From Streptomyces sp. cg36 (GTDB taxonomy: Bacteria > Actinomycetota > Actinomycetes > Streptomycetales > Streptomycetaceae): a DNA stretch of 64,000 nt. The DNA is taken from the NCBI RefSeq assembly GCF_041080675.1, contig NZ_CP163520.1:2480001-2544000 (forward strand), in the 5' to 3' direction. Made by a program: the position numbers and the translations under genes. Position 1 is the first letter of the stretch. The number at the start of each line of letters is the position of its first letter. Below, one piece after another: positions 32,929 to 42,623 of the stretch. The notes below the pieces were generated by a model that did not search any database, was not told the DNA's origin, and saw nothing but the letters and a program-made list of their open reading frames with translations.

Positions 32929-35556
32929 TCAGCGCATCAGCACCCCCGCGCCCTCCCCCGTCGCCTCGGTCGGCAGCGCGACCAGGCCGAGATCGGCGCC
33001 GCCGGCCAGCAGCCGGTGGGCGGGCAGCACCCGGACCGTGTAGCCGTACGGGCCGGTCCGGTCCAGGGCGAGGGGCCCCTCGTAGAGCCAGCGGCCCTCC
33101 AGGTCCGGGCCGCCCGCGGGCTTGAGCGCCACCGTCTGGGCGTCCGCGATGGCGTCCGCGGCGTCCACCCGGCCCGCGACCGCCTGCACCTCCACCTCGT
33201 CCGGCTGGAGCCCGCCGAGGCCGGTGCGCACCCGCAGGGAGAGCGTGGAGCCGAGCTCGGCGTGGCCGTTGACCGCGGTCGCCGCCAGCGCCTCCACGTG
33301 GTCGACGGTGACGTGCGGCCAGGCCGCCCGCACCCGCGCCTTCCACTCGGCGAGCTCCCGGGCGGCCGGGGCGTCCAGCGAGCGGTGGGCGCGGGCGGCC
33401 GGGGCGTAGAGCCGCTCCACGTACTCGCGCACCATCCGGCCCGCCAGCACCTTCGGGCCGAGCGAGGAGAGGGTCTCGCGGACCATCTCGATCCAGCGGC
33501 CCGGCAGCCCGTCCGGCCCCCTGTCGTAGAAGCGCGGCGCGACCCGGTCCTCGATCAGGTCGTAGAGCGCGGTCGCCTCCAGCTGGTCGCGGCGGTCCTC
33601 GTCGGTCGCGGAGCCGTCGGCGGTCGGGATGGCCCAGCCGAAGTCCGGCTCGTACCACTCGTCCCACCAGCCGTCCAGGACCGAGAGGTTGAGACAGCCG
33701 TTGAGCGCGGCCTTCATCCCGCTGGTGCCGCACGCCTCCAGGGGCCGCAGCGGGTTGTTGAGCCAGACGTCGCAGCCCGGGTAGAGCTTCTTGGCCATCG
33801 CCATCCCGTAGTCGGGCAGGAAGACGATGCGGTGGCGCACCCGGGGGTCGTCGGCGAACCGGACCAGCTCCTGCACCAGCCGCTTGCCGCTGTCGTCGGC
33901 CGGGTGCGCCTTGCCCGCCACCACGATCTGCACCGGCCGCGTGGGGTGCAGCAGCAGCTCCATCAGCCGGTCCCGGTCGCGCAGCATCAGCGTGAGCCGC
34001 TTGTACGAGGGGACGCGCCGGGCGAAGCCGATGGTGAGGATGCCCGGGTCGAGCACCCCGTCCACCCAGCCGAGCTCCGCCGTGCCCGCGCCGCGCAGCC
34101 GCCACGAGGCGCGCAGCCGCTCGCGCACCTCGGCCACCAGCTGCTCGCGCAGCTCGCGCCGGAGCTCCCAGATCTCGGTGCCGGGGATGTCGGCGACCGC
34201 GTCCCAGCGCGGTGAGCCGCCCACGGTCAGCGCGTCCTCGGCGCGCCCGGCGCCGATCTGGCGCGCGCCCAGCCGGAACACCTCGGGCGCCACCCAGGTC
34301 GGCGCGTGCACCCCGTTGGTGACGGAGGTGATGGGCACCTCCGAGGGGTCGAAGCCGGGCCAGAGCCCGGCGAACATCTCCCGGCTGACCTGGCCGTGCA
34401 GCACGGAGACGCCGTTGGCGCGCTGGGCCAGCCGCAGGCCCATCACGGCCATGTTGAAGAGGTTCGCCTCGCCGCCCGGATAGGTCTCCATGCCCAGGCC
34501 CAGGATCTTCTCCACGTCCACGCCCGGCAGTTCGCCGTCCTCGCCCAGGTGGCGGGCGACCAGCTCGCGGTCGAAGCGGTCGATCCCGGCCGGCACCGGG
34601 GTGTGGGTGGTGAAGACGGTCCCGGCCCGCACCGCCTCCAGCGCCGCCTCGAAGTCCAGCCCGTCGCCCGCGAGTTCGCGGATGCGCTCCAGGCCGAGGA
34701 AGCCGGCGTGGCCCTCGTTGGTGTGGAAGACCTCCGGCGCCGGGTGCCCGGTGATCCGGCAGTACGCCCGCACGGCCCGCACCCCGCCGATGCCGAGCAG
34801 CATCTCCTGGAGCAGCCGGTGCTCGCTGCCGCCCCCGTACAGCCGGTCGGTGACGTCGCGTTCGCCCGGTCCGTTCTCCTCCACGTCGGAGTCGAGCATC
34901 AGCAGCGGGACCCGGCCGACCTCGGCGATCCACACCACCGCGTGCAGCGCCCGGCCGCCGGGCAGCCGCAGCGAGACCCGGGCGGGCTCGCCGTCGGCCT
35001 CCCTCAGCAGCGTGAGCGGCAGTTCGTTGGGGTCGAGGACGGGATAGGTCTCCTGCTGCCAGCCGTCCCGGGAGAGCGACTGGCGGAAGTAGCCGTGTCT
35101 GTAGAGGAGCCCCACGCCGATCAGGGGCACGCCGAGGTCGCTGGCGGACTTCAGGTGGTCGCCGGCCAGGATGCCGAGGCCGCCCGAGTACTGGGGCAGC
35201 GCGGCGGTGATGCCGAACTCCGGCGAGAAGTAGGCGACGGCGCCGGGCAGCCCCTCGGGCTGCTGCTGGTACCACCGCCGCCCGCCCAGGTAGTCGGCGA
35301 GGTCGTCGGCGCAGGCGGTGAGCGCGCGCAGGAAGCGGCGGTCCCCGGCGAGCGCGGCGAGCCGGGCGGCGGAGACCGACCCGAGCAGGCGCACCGGGTC
35401 CTCTCCGGCGGCCCGCCACTGCTCGGGATCGACGGACTGGAAGAGGTCGCGGGTCTCGGGATGCCAGGACCAGCGCAGATTGCGGGCCAGCTCGCTCAGC
35501 GGCCGCAGGGGCTCGGGGAGGACGGGGCGGACGGTGAACCGACGGATTGCCTTCAC
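32929..35556 (-). CDS. glgP: Alpha-glucan (glycogen) phosphorylase, GT35
   Basis: 875 residues from the GTG at 35556, chosen because AAGGTGG lies 5 nt upstream. N-terminal DUF3417-type region, then the GT35 catalytic core: YFSPEFGI, GGLGILAGDHLKSASDLG and FHTNEGHAGFL, with the pyridoxal-phosphate Lys K615 in CGTSGMKAALNG. It releases glucose-1-phosphate from non-reducing ends of glycogen or maltodextrin; GlgX removes the remaining branches. It is divergent from the protease and glgE side of the cluster. The 255-bp upstream region presumably holds its promoter; an inverted repeat CCTTC/GAAGG lies at 35617-35632. Confidence 0.96.
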   Translation of the reverse strand: MKAIRRFTVRPVLPEPLRPLSELARNLRWSWHPETRDLFQSVDPEQWRAAGEDPVRLLGSVSAARLAALAGDRRFLRALTACADDLADYLGGRRWYQQQPEGLPGAVAYFSPEFGITAALPQYSGGLGILAGDHLKSASDLGVPLIGVGLLYRHGYFRQSLSRDGWQQETYPVLDPNELPLTLLREADGEPARVSLRLPGGRALHAVVWIAEVGRVPLLMLDSDVEENGPGERDVTDRLYGGGSEHRLLQEMLLGIGGVRAVRAYCRITGHPAPEVFHTNEGHAGFLGLERIRELAGDGLDFEAALEAVRAGTVFTTHTPVPAGIDRFDRELVARHLGEDGELPGVDVEKILGLGMETYPGGEANLFNMAVMGLRLAQRANGVSVLHGQVSREMFAGLWPGFDPSEVPITSVTNGVHAPTWVAPEVFRLGARQIGAGRAEDALTVGGSPRWDAVADIPGTEIWELRRELREQLVAEVRERLRASWRLRGAGTAELGWVDGVLDPGILTIGFARRVPSYKRLTLMLRDRDRLMELLLHPTRPVQIVVAGKAHPADDSGKRLVQELVRFADDPRVRHRIVFLPDYGMAMAKKLYPGCDVWLNNPLRPLEACGTSGMKAALNGCLNLSVLDGWWDEWYEPDFGWAIPTADGSATDEDRRDQLEATALYDLIEDRVAPRFYDRGPDGLPGRWIEMVRETLSSLGPKVLAGRMVREYVERLYAPAARAHRSLDAPAARELAEWKARVRAAWPHVTVDHVEALAATAVNGHAELGSTLSLRVRTGLGGLQPDEVEVQAVAGRVDAADAIADAQTVALKPAGGPDLEGRWLYEGPLALDRTGPYGYTVRVLPAHRLLAGGADLGLVALPTEATGEGAGVLMR

Positions 35557-35811
35557 GTGTTCCACCTTCGCAGGGGAGGTACGCAACCGGGTGGACGTAC
35601 AGCTCTGTTCGACTGGCCTTCACCCTCGAAGGTAGTGGGGCGGCGCCCCGCACCACCACGGCGCACGGAGGCGACCGCCCCCGGCGTGCGCCCTTGTGAC
35701 CACGTGGCCGACGGGGGGACGCTCGCGGGGGGCGTGCGGTGCGTACGGGGGACGGCCGGGGGGCCGGGCGCGGCGCGGGCCGGACCGGTGGTCGAGGAGG
35801 GGAACCACGGC

Positions 35812-37050
35812 ATGGGAGCACCACGTACCGCCCGGCCGCGCACGGCCGCGGCACTGACCGCGCTGGCCACGGTGGCCGCGCTGTCCCTCGCGCTGCCCGC
35901 CCGCGCCGCGCCGCCCGAGGGCCGGGTGCTGGGGGCGGGCGCGCCGGGCGCGGTCGGCGACAGCTACATCGTCACGCTCAAGGACTCCACCGGTGCCCGC
36001 TCCGCGGCGGGCCGTGAGCTCGCGGCCCGGTACGGGGCGCGGATCCGCCGGACGTACACGACCGCCCTGAACGGGTACGCGGTGCGCGTGGACGCCGGGC
36101 GGGCCCGGCTGCTGGCGGCCGATCCGGACGTGGCGTCGGTGGCGCAGGACAGCGCGGTGCTGCTCGACGACCACCGGGACGCTCCCCCGGGCCGGCGTCA
36201 GGAGGGACCCCCGAACTGGGGCCTGGACCGGATCGACCAGCGCGATCTGCCGCTGGACGGGGTCTACTCCTGGCCCGCCGGCGGGGGCGCGGGCGTCACC
36301 GCGTACGTCCTGGACACCGGGGTGCGCACCACGCACCGGGAGTTCGGCGGGCGGGCGCGCAGCGGCTGGGACTTCGTGGACGACGACGCGGACGCGCAGG
36401 ACGGAAACGGGCACGGCACCCATGTGGCGGCGATCCTCGCGGGCGCGGACCACGGGGTGGCCAAGCGGGCGGACGTGGTGGCGGTGCGCGTCCTGGACGA
36501 CCGGGGCGCGGGCACCACCGCCCAGGTGATCGCCGGGATCGACTGGGTCACCCGCAACGCGCACCGCCCGGCCGTCGCCAATCTGAGCCTGGGCGGCGCC
36601 CCCAGTCCGGGGCTGGACCGGGCGGTGCGGGGGGCGGTCGCGGCCGGGGTGACGTTCACGGTCGCGGCCGGGAACGACGGCGCCCCGGCCGAGCGGTACT
36701 CGCCGGCCCGGGTCCCGGAGGCGATCACGGTGGGGGCGAGCGACCGCGGCGACGCCCGCGCCCCGTTCTCCAACTGGGGCCCGGCCCTCGACCTCTTCGC
36801 CCCCGGGGTCGCCATCACCTCCGCGTGGAACACCGACGACACCGCGACCCGCACCCTGTCGGGCACCTCGATGGCCGCGCCGCACGCCGCGGGCGCGGCG
36901 GCGCTGTACCTGGGGGCGCACCCGGCGGCGGACCCGGCGCGGGTGGCGGCGGCGCTGAGCGCCGGCGCGTCCGCCGGGAAGATCACCGGCGCGGGCCCGG
37001 GATCGCCCGATCGGCTGCTGCGGACCGGAGTCGATCCGTCCGCCAACTGA
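35812..37050 (+). CDS. Secreted S8 subtilisin-like serine protease
   Basis: 412 residues; ATG preceded by GAGGAGGGG. Signal peptide (about 1-35, ending ALPARA), inhibitor-I9 propeptide (about 45-125, SYIVTLKD), then the subtilase domain of the proteinase K branch with the triad D168 (YVLDTGV), H201 (NGHGTHVA) and S353 (GTSMAAPHAAG). It is probably a stand-alone extracellular protease. It is embedded between glgP and glgE but separated from glgE by a hairpin, so nothing suggests a glycogen role. Confidence 0.95.
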   Translation: MGAPRTARPRTAAALTALATVAALSLALPARAAPPEGRVLGAGAPGAVGDSYIVTLKDSTGARSAAGRELAARYGARIRRTYTTALNGYAVRVDAGRARLLAADPDVASVAQDSAVLLDDHRDAPPGRRQEGPPNWGLDRIDQRDLPLDGVYSWPAGGGAGVTAYVLDTGVRTTHREFGGRARSGWDFVDDDADAQDGNGHGTHVAAILAGADHGVAKRADVVAVRVLDDRGAGTTAQVIAGIDWVTRNAHRPAVANLSLGGAPSPGLDRAVRGAVAAGVTFTVAAGNDGAPAERYSPARVPEAITVGASDRGDARAPFSNWGPALDLFAPGVAITSAWNTDDTATRTLSGTSMAAPHAAGAAALYLGAHPAADPARVAAALSAGASAGKITGAGPGSPDRLLRTGVDPSAN

Positions 37051-37076
37051 ACTTGCGGGTAGGCAAATTCTGGCCC

Positions 37077-37098
37077 GGTCCCGCCGAAAGGCGGGGCC
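37077..37098 (+). terminator. Hairpin with GAAA loop after the S8 protease gene
   Basis: Nine-bp stem GGTCCCGCC/GGCGGGGCC (one G-U pair) closed by a GAAA tetraloop, 27 bases after the protease stop. It is a good intrinsic terminator shape and isolates the protease from glgE. Confidence 0.75.
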
Positions 37099-37240
37099 GC
37101 CTCGTTGCCCGATCCGTTACGCGCAGGTAGTTAACAAACCACCGGAATGCCCACTCGCCACCCGTGGAAGGCTCCTCCGGTAGGACGCCGTCCGTGCAAC
37201 GCGCCACCCGCCACCCGAGTGAACGCGGACAGGAGCGGCC

Positions 37241-39334
37241 ATGCCCGACGCCCGTGGAACGCCGACGGAGCGGTTGAAGCAGTTACAAAGAGCAGACCCC
37301 ACCACGCCCCGCACCCACCAGCCACCAGGTGAGCCCGTGAATCTGCCCATCGGTCGTATCCCCGTCCTGGACGTACGCCCCGCCGTCGACTGCGGCAGAC
37401 GCCCGGCGAAGGCGGTGGTGGGCGAGACGTTCCAGGTCAGCGCCACCGTCTTCCGCGAAGGCCATGACGCGGTCGCCGCCAACGTGGTCCTGCGCGACCC
37501 GCGCGGGCGGCCCGGCCCGTGGACCCCGATGCGCGAGCTGGGGCCGGGCACCGACCGCTGGGGCGCCGACGTCACCCCCACCGCCGAGGGCCGCTGGTCG
37601 TACGTGGTGGAGGCGTGGAGCGACCCGGTGGCCACCTGGCGCCGGCACGCCTCGATCAAGATCCCGGCGGGCCAGGACACCGAGCTGGTCCTGGCGGAGG
37701 GCGCCGCGCTGTACGAGCGGGCCGCGCGCGGGGTGCCGAAGACCAAGGGCCGGGAGGCGGTGCTGGCCGCCGTGGACGCGCTGCGCGACACCGCGCGCCC
37801 GGCCGCCGCCCGGCTCGCCGCGGCCCTCACCCCCGAGGCGGACGCGGCGCTCGGCCGCCATCCGCTGCGCGAACTGGTCAGCTCCAGCGAGCCGTTGACG
37901 CTCGTCGTGGAGCGCGAGCGGGCGCTGTACGGCTCGTGGTACGAGCTGTTCCCGCGCTCCGAGGGCGCGGTGGTCGAGGCGGGCCGACCCCCGGTGAGCG
38001 GCACGTTCCGGACCGCCGCCGAGCGGCTCCCGGCGGTCGCCGCGATGGGCTTCGACGTCGTCTACCTGCCGCCCGTGCACCCCATCGGCACCACCTTCCG
38101 CAAGGGCCCCAACAACAGCCTGTCGGCGGCGCCCGGCGACGTGGGCGTGCCCTGGGCGATCGGCTCGCCGGACGGCGGGCACGACGCGGTCCACCCCGAC
38201 CTCGGCACCCTCGACGACTTCGACCACTTCGTGCGCACCGCCCGCGACCTGCGCATGGAGGTCGCCCTCGACTTCGCGCTCCAGTGCTCGCCGGACCACC
38301 CGTGGGTGGAGAAGCACCCCGAGTGGTTCCACCACCGGGCCGACGGGACGATCGCGTACGCCGAGAACCCGCCCAAGAAGTACCAGGACATCTATCCGAT
38401 CGCCTTCGACCGGGACCTGCCCGGCCTGGTCGAGGAGACCGTGCGGATCCTGCGGTTCTGGATGGACCACGGGGTGCGGATCTTCCGGGTCGACAATCCG
38501 CACACCAAGCCGGTGGTGTTCTGGGAACGGGTGCTGGCCGAGGTCAACGGCGGCGACCCGGACGTGGTCTTCCTGGCCGAGGCGTTCACCCGCCCCGCGA
38601 TGATGCACACCCTGGCCAGGGTCGGCTTCCAGCAGTCGTACACGTACTTCACCTGGCGCAACGGCAAGCAGGAGCTGACCGACTACCTCACCGAGCTCTC
38701 CGGTGAGACGGCCGCGTACATGCGGCCCAACTTCTTCGTGAACACGCCCGACATCCTGCACGCCTACCTCCAGCACGGCGGCCGGCCCGCCTTCGAGGTG
38801 CGCGCGGTGCTCGCCGCGACGCTCGCCCCGAGCTGGGGCGTGTACGCGGGCTACGAGCTGTGCGAGAACAACGCGCTGCACGACGGCAGCGAGGAGTACC
38901 TGAACTCGGAGAAGTACGAGCTGCGGCCCCGCGACTGGGAGGCGGCGGAGCGCGAGGGCCGGTCCCTCGCCCCGCTGCTGACCACGCTCAACCGGATCCG
39001 GCGGCGCCACCCGGCGCTGCGCCAACTGCGCTCGCTGCGCTTCCACCACACCGACAACGACGCGGTGCTCGCGTACAGCAAGCGCTCGGGGTCGAACACC
39101 GTTCTGGTGGTCGCCAACCTCGACCCCCACCACACCCAGGAGGCCACGGTCTCGTTGGACATGCCGGAACTCGGCCTCTCGTGGCACGAGTCCGTCCCGG
39201 TGCGCGACGAGCTCACCGGTGAGACCTACCACTGGGGCAGGGCCAACTACGTGCGTCTGGAGCCGGGCCGCGCTCCCGCGCACGTCCTGGCGCTGCGACC
39301 GTCCCCGCCGATCGGAGGGTCACCCACACCATGA
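37241..39334 (+). CDS. glgE: Alpha-1,4-glucan:maltose-1-phosphate maltosyltransferase
   Basis: 697 residues; ATG with CAGGAG upstream. The protein follows S. coelicolor GlgE isoform 1 (recalled) nearly block for block from [10 protein letters not shown] onward. Domain N (about 30-150), an insert-bearing GH13 barrel with nucleophile D418 ([11 protein letters not shown]) and acid/base E447 (FLAEAFTRP), and a C-terminal beta domain. It transfers maltosyl units from alpha-maltose-1-phosphate to the non-reducing ends of alpha-1,4-glucan. It is first in the glgE-treS pair with a 4-base ATGA overlap. The extra 5' codons up to 37241 are Pro/Thr-rich and variable in the family. Confidence 0.97.
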   Translation: MPDARGTPTERLKQLQRADPTTPRTHQPPGEPVNLPIGRIPVLDVRPAVDCGRRPAKAVVGETFQVSATVFREGHDAVAANVVLRDPRGRPGPWTPMRELGPGTDRWGADVTPTAEGRWSYVVEAWSDPVATWRRHASIKIPAGQDTELVLAEGAALYERAARGVPKTKGREAVLAAVDALRDTARPAAARLAAALTPEADAALGRHPLRELVSSSEPLTLVVERERALYGSWYELFPRSEGAVVEAGRPPVSGTFRTAAERLPAVAAMGFDVVYLPPVHPIGTTFRKGPNNSLSAAPGDVGVPWAIGSPDGGHDAVHPDLGTLDDFDHFVRTARDLRMEVALDFALQCSPDHPWVEKHPEWFHHRADGTIAYAENPPKKYQDIYPIAFDRDLPGLVEETVRILRFWMDHGVRIFRVDNPHTKPVVFWERVLAEVNGGDPDVVFLAEAFTRPAMMHTLARVGFQQSYTYFTWRNGKQELTDYLTELSGETAAYMRPNFFVNTPDILHAYLQHGGRPAFEVRAVLAATLAPSWGVYAGYELCENNALHDGSEEYLNSEKYELRPRDWEAAEREGRSLAPLLTTLNRIRRRHPALRQLRSLRFHHTDNDAVLAYSKRSGSNTVLVVANLDPHHTQEATVSLDMPELGLSWHESVPVRDELTGETYHWGRANYVRLEPGRAPAHVLALRPSPPIGGSPTP

Positions 39335-41040
39335 TCGTCAACGAGCCCGTCCACGACACCTTCGAGGACACTCCCGCCAAGGACCGCGATCCCGAGTGGT
39401 TCAAGCGGGCCGTCTTCTACGAGGTGCTCGTGCGGTCCTTCCAGGACAGCAACGGCGACGGCGTAGGGGATCTCAAGGGCATCACCGCCAAACTCGACTA
39501 CCTGCAGTGGCTGGGGGTGGACTGCCTCTGGCTGCCGCCCTTCTTCAAGTCCCCGCTGCGGGACGGCGGTTACGACGTCTCGGACTACACCGCGGTGCTC
39601 CCGGAGTTCGGCGACCTCGCCGACTTCGTGGAGTTCGTGGACGCCGCCCACCAGCGCGGCATGCGCGTGATCATCGACTTCGTGATGAACCACACCAGCG
39701 ACCAGCACCCGTGGTTCCAGGAGTCGCGCAAGGACCCTTCGGGGCCCTACGGCGACTACTACGTCTGGGCCGACAACGACAAGCAGTTCCAGGACGCCCG
39801 GATCATCTTCGTCGACACCGAGACCTCCAACTGGACCTTCGACCCCGTCCGCAAGCAGTACTACTGGCACCGCTTCTTCTCCCACCAGCCGGACCTCAAC
39901 TACGAGAACCCGGCCGTCCAGGACGAGATCCTGGCCGCGCTGCGGTTCTGGCTGGACCTGGGGATCGACGGCTTCCGCCTGGACGCCGTCCCGTACCTCT
40001 ACCAGGAGGAGGGCACCAACTGCGAGAACCTGCCCGCGACCCACGACTTCCTCAAGCGGGTCCGGGCCGAGATCGACGCGGGCTACCCGGACACGGTGCT
40101 GCTCGCCGAGGCCAACCAGTGGCCGGAGGACGTCGTCGACTACTTCGGCGACTACGCGGCGGGCGGGGACGAGTGCCACATGGCGTTCCACTTCCCCGTG
40201 ATGCCGCGGATCTTCATGGCCGTGCGCCGGGAGAGCCGCTACCCGGTCTCCGAGGTGCTCGCCAAGACCCCGGCCATCCCCAAGACCTGCCAGTGGGGCA
40301 TCTTCCTGCGCAACCACGACGAGCTGACCCTCGAAATGGTCACGGACGAAGAGCGCGACTACATGTACGCGGAGTACGCCAAGGACCCCCGGATGCGCGC
40401 CAACATCGGCATCCGGCGGCGCCTGGCCTCGCTGCTGGACAACGACCGCAACCAGATCGAGCTGTTCACCGCCCTGCTGCTCTCCCTGCCCGGCTCGCCG
40501 ATCCTCTACTACGGGGACGAGATCGGGATGGGCGACAACATCTGGCTGGGCGACCGGGACGCCGTACGGACCCCCATGCAGTGGACGCCCGACCGCAACG
40601 CGGGCTTCTCGTCCTGCGATCCGGGACGCCTCTTCCTTCCCACGATCATGGACCCGGTCTACGGCTACCAGGTGACCAACGTCGAGGCCGCGATGGCCTC
40701 GCCCTCGTCCCTGCTGCACTGGACCCGCCGGATGATCGAGATCCGCAAGCAGAACCCCGCTTTCGGTCTCGGCTCGTACACCGAGCTCCCCTCCTCCAAC
40801 CCGGCGGTCCTGGCGTTCCTGCGCGAGCACAACGACGACCTCGTGCTCTGCGTCAACAACTTCTCGCGGTTCGCCCAGCCGACCGAGCTGGACCTGCGGG
40901 ACTTCGCGGGCCGCCATCCGGTGGAGCTGATCGGCGGGGTGCGCTTCCCGGCCATCGGCCAGTGGCCGTACCTGCTCACCCTCGCGGGGCACGGCTTCTA
41001 CTGGTTCCGGCTGCGCAAGGACTGCGTCGTGATCGGCTGA
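39331..41040 (+). CDS. treS: Maltose alpha-D-glucosyltransferase (trehalose synthase)
   Basis: 569 residues; the start overlaps the glgE stop (ATGA). GH13_16 enzyme interconverting trehalose and maltose: [20 protein letters not shown] is the typical TreS loop, with nucleophile D218 ([11 protein letters not shown]), acid/base E260 ([12 protein letters not shown]) and D330 (RNHDE). It feeds maltose to the maltokinase encoded next, linking trehalose turnover to alpha-glucan. There is no fused kinase domain, unlike some actinobacterial TreS-Pep2 fusions. Confidence 0.97.
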   Translation: MIVNEPVHDTFEDTPAKDRDPEWFKRAVFYEVLVRSFQDSNGDGVGDLKGITAKLDYLQWLGVDCLWLPPFFKSPLRDGGYDVSDYTAVLPEFGDLADFVEFVDAAHQRGMRVIIDFVMNHTSDQHPWFQESRKDPSGPYGDYYVWADNDKQFQDARIIFVDTETSNWTFDPVRKQYYWHRFFSHQPDLNYENPAVQDEILAALRFWLDLGIDGFRLDAVPYLYQEEGTNCENLPATHDFLKRVRAEIDAGYPDTVLLAEANQWPEDVVDYFGDYAAGGDECHMAFHFPVMPRIFMAVRRESRYPVSEVLAKTPAIPKTCQWGIFLRNHDELTLEMVTDEERDYMYAEYAKDPRMRANIGIRRRLASLLDNDRNQIELFTALLLSLPGSPILYYGDEIGMGDNIWLGDRDAVRTPMQWTPDRNAGFSSCDPGRLFLPTIMDPVYGYQVTNVEAAMASPSSLLHWTRRMIEIRKQNPAFGLGSYTELPSSNPAVLAFLREHNDDLVLCVNNFSRFAQPTELDLRDFAGRHPVELIGGVRFPAIGQWPYLLTLAGHGFYWFRLRKDCVVIG

Positions 41041-41082
41041 ACCCAGCGGGCCCGGGGCCGCTTTCGGGCGCCCCGCGGCCCG

Positions 41083-41118
41083 CCCCGGGCGGGCCGGTTT
41101 CCTCCGGCCCGCCCGGGG
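41083..41118 (+). terminator. 15-bp hairpin between treS and pep2
   Basis: Perfect stem CCCCGGGCGGGCCGG/CCGGCCCGCCCGGGG (41083-41097 with 41104-41118, 6-nt loop), 42 bases after treS. It is strong enough to terminate or attenuate transcription inside the pathway cluster. Confidence 0.7.
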
Positions 41119-41252
41119 CACTCTCCACTGCGACGCTCCGGACCGCTTTCACCGGCACACCGGAGGCCCCGCGCGCCGCCGGACAGCCAATGCCGCAATC
41201 CGGGACACTCTGCGCACATCCTGCTGTGAGCCCGGGGAAAGGACGCGCTGCC

Positions 41253-42590
41253 ATGCCCAAGGCCGCACCCACCCTGACTCCCGTCGCACTGCTGCCCTCG
41301 CTGGCGCCGCTGCTCCACGAGTGGCTCCCCCGGCAGCGCTGGTTCGCGGGCAAGGGGCGACCGGTCACCGGCTTCTCGCTCGCCTCGGTCACCGAACTGC
41401 TCCCCGGCACCCTGCACCTGCTGGTCCGGGCCGAGCAGACCGGCCCCGCCCCCGAGCCCGCCGACGTCTACCAGCTGCTGCTCGGCGTGCGGAAGGTGCT
41501 GCCGCCGCCGCTCGCCCCCGCGCTGGTCGGCCACGCCACCGACGGGCCGCTGACCGGGCTCACCGTCTACGACGCCCTCCAGGACCCCCAGGTCGCCGCG
41601 CTGCTCCTGGAGCGGCTGCGCACCCCGGGCCGGCTCGGCCCGCTGCGCTTCGGCCGCGCCGCGGGCGCCCCCGTACCGGCCGGGCTCGCCCCCCGGCTGC
41701 TCGCCGCCGAGCAGTCCAACTCCTCGCTGGTGTACGGAGATACGTTCATCCTCAAGGTATTCCGCCGGATCCACTTCGGGGTCAACCCCGATCTGGAACT
41801 TCCGCTGGTCCTGGCCCGCCACGGGTGCGCCCGGGTGCCCGCGCCCGCCGCCTGGCTCCAGACCGAGCGGCCCGAGAACGCCACCCTCGCCGTGCTCCAG
41901 CCGTTCCTGAGCGGCTCGCGGGACGGATGGGAGCTGGCGCTCGGCGCGCTCGCCGACCGGCGCGACTTCACCCGGGAGGCGCACGCGCTGGGCCGGGCCA
42001 CCGCCGAGGTGCACACCGCGCTCGCCGACGCGCTGCCGGTGGTCACGCTCGGCCGGGCGCAGACCGAGGCGCTGGCCGCCGCCATGCACGAGCGCCTGGA
42101 GGCCGCGGCCCAGGCGGTGCCGACGCTGCTGCCGCACGTGCCGGGGCTGCGGGCCGCCTTCGACGCGGTGACGCGGGTGGCCGGACCCCGGCCCGCCCAG
42201 CGCGTCCACGGCGATCTGCACCTGGGCCAGACCCTGCGGACCGCGAAGGGCGAGTGGGCGGTCATCGACTTCGAGGGCGAGCCCGCCCGGCCGCTGGCCG
42301 AGCGCCGCCGTCCGCAGCCGCCGGTCCGCGACGTCGCCGGAATGCTGCGCTCCTTCGACTACGCGGCCCGCACCCAGCTGCCCTGGCGCCCCGAGTGGGC
42401 CGAGTCCTGCCGGGACGCCTACTGCTCGGGGTACGCGGCGGCGGCCGGCACCGACCCGCGCGACGAGCCCGAACTGCTGCGCGCCTACGAGACCGACAAG
42501 GCGGTGTACGAGGTGCTCTACGAGGCCCGCCACCGCCCCGACTGGCTCGCCGTCCCGATGGCGGCGGTCCGCCGGCTGGCCCAGCACTGA
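41253..42590 (+). CDS. pep2: Maltokinase (Pep2/Mak)
   Basis: 445 residues from the ATG at 41253 with GGAAAGGA upstream; an in-frame GTG at 41226 is an alternative. Aminoglycoside-phosphotransferase-like kinase: N-terminal cap (HEWLPRQRWFAGKGR), Brenner motif HGDLHLGQTL with catalytic D321, and metal-binding VIDFEGEPARP. It phosphorylates maltose with ATP to alpha-maltose-1-phosphate, the donor for GlgE. It lies 212 bp after treS, behind a strong hairpin, so it may have its own promoter. glgB follows 33 bp downstream. Confidence 0.95.
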   Translation: MPKAAPTLTPVALLPSLAPLLHEWLPRQRWFAGKGRPVTGFSLASVTELLPGTLHLLVRAEQTGPAPEPADVYQLLLGVRKVLPPPLAPALVGHATDGPLTGLTVYDALQDPQVAALLLERLRTPGRLGPLRFGRAAGAPVPAGLAPRLLAAEQSNSSLVYGDTFILKVFRRIHFGVNPDLELPLVLARHGCARVPAPAAWLQTERPENATLAVLQPFLSGSRDGWELALGALADRRDFTREAHALGRATAEVHTALADALPVVTLGRAQTEALAAAMHERLEAAAQAVPTLLPHVPGLRAAFDAVTRVAGPRPAQRVHGDLHLGQTLRTAKGEWAVIDFEGEPARPLAERRRPQPPVRDVAGMLRSFDYAARTQLPWRPEWAESCRDAYCSGYAAAAGTDPRDEPELLRAYETDKAVYEVLYEARHRPDWLAVPMAAVRRLAQH

Positions 42591-42623
42591 CCCCGATCCG
42601 CACCGCCCGAGGAGGCCGTACCC

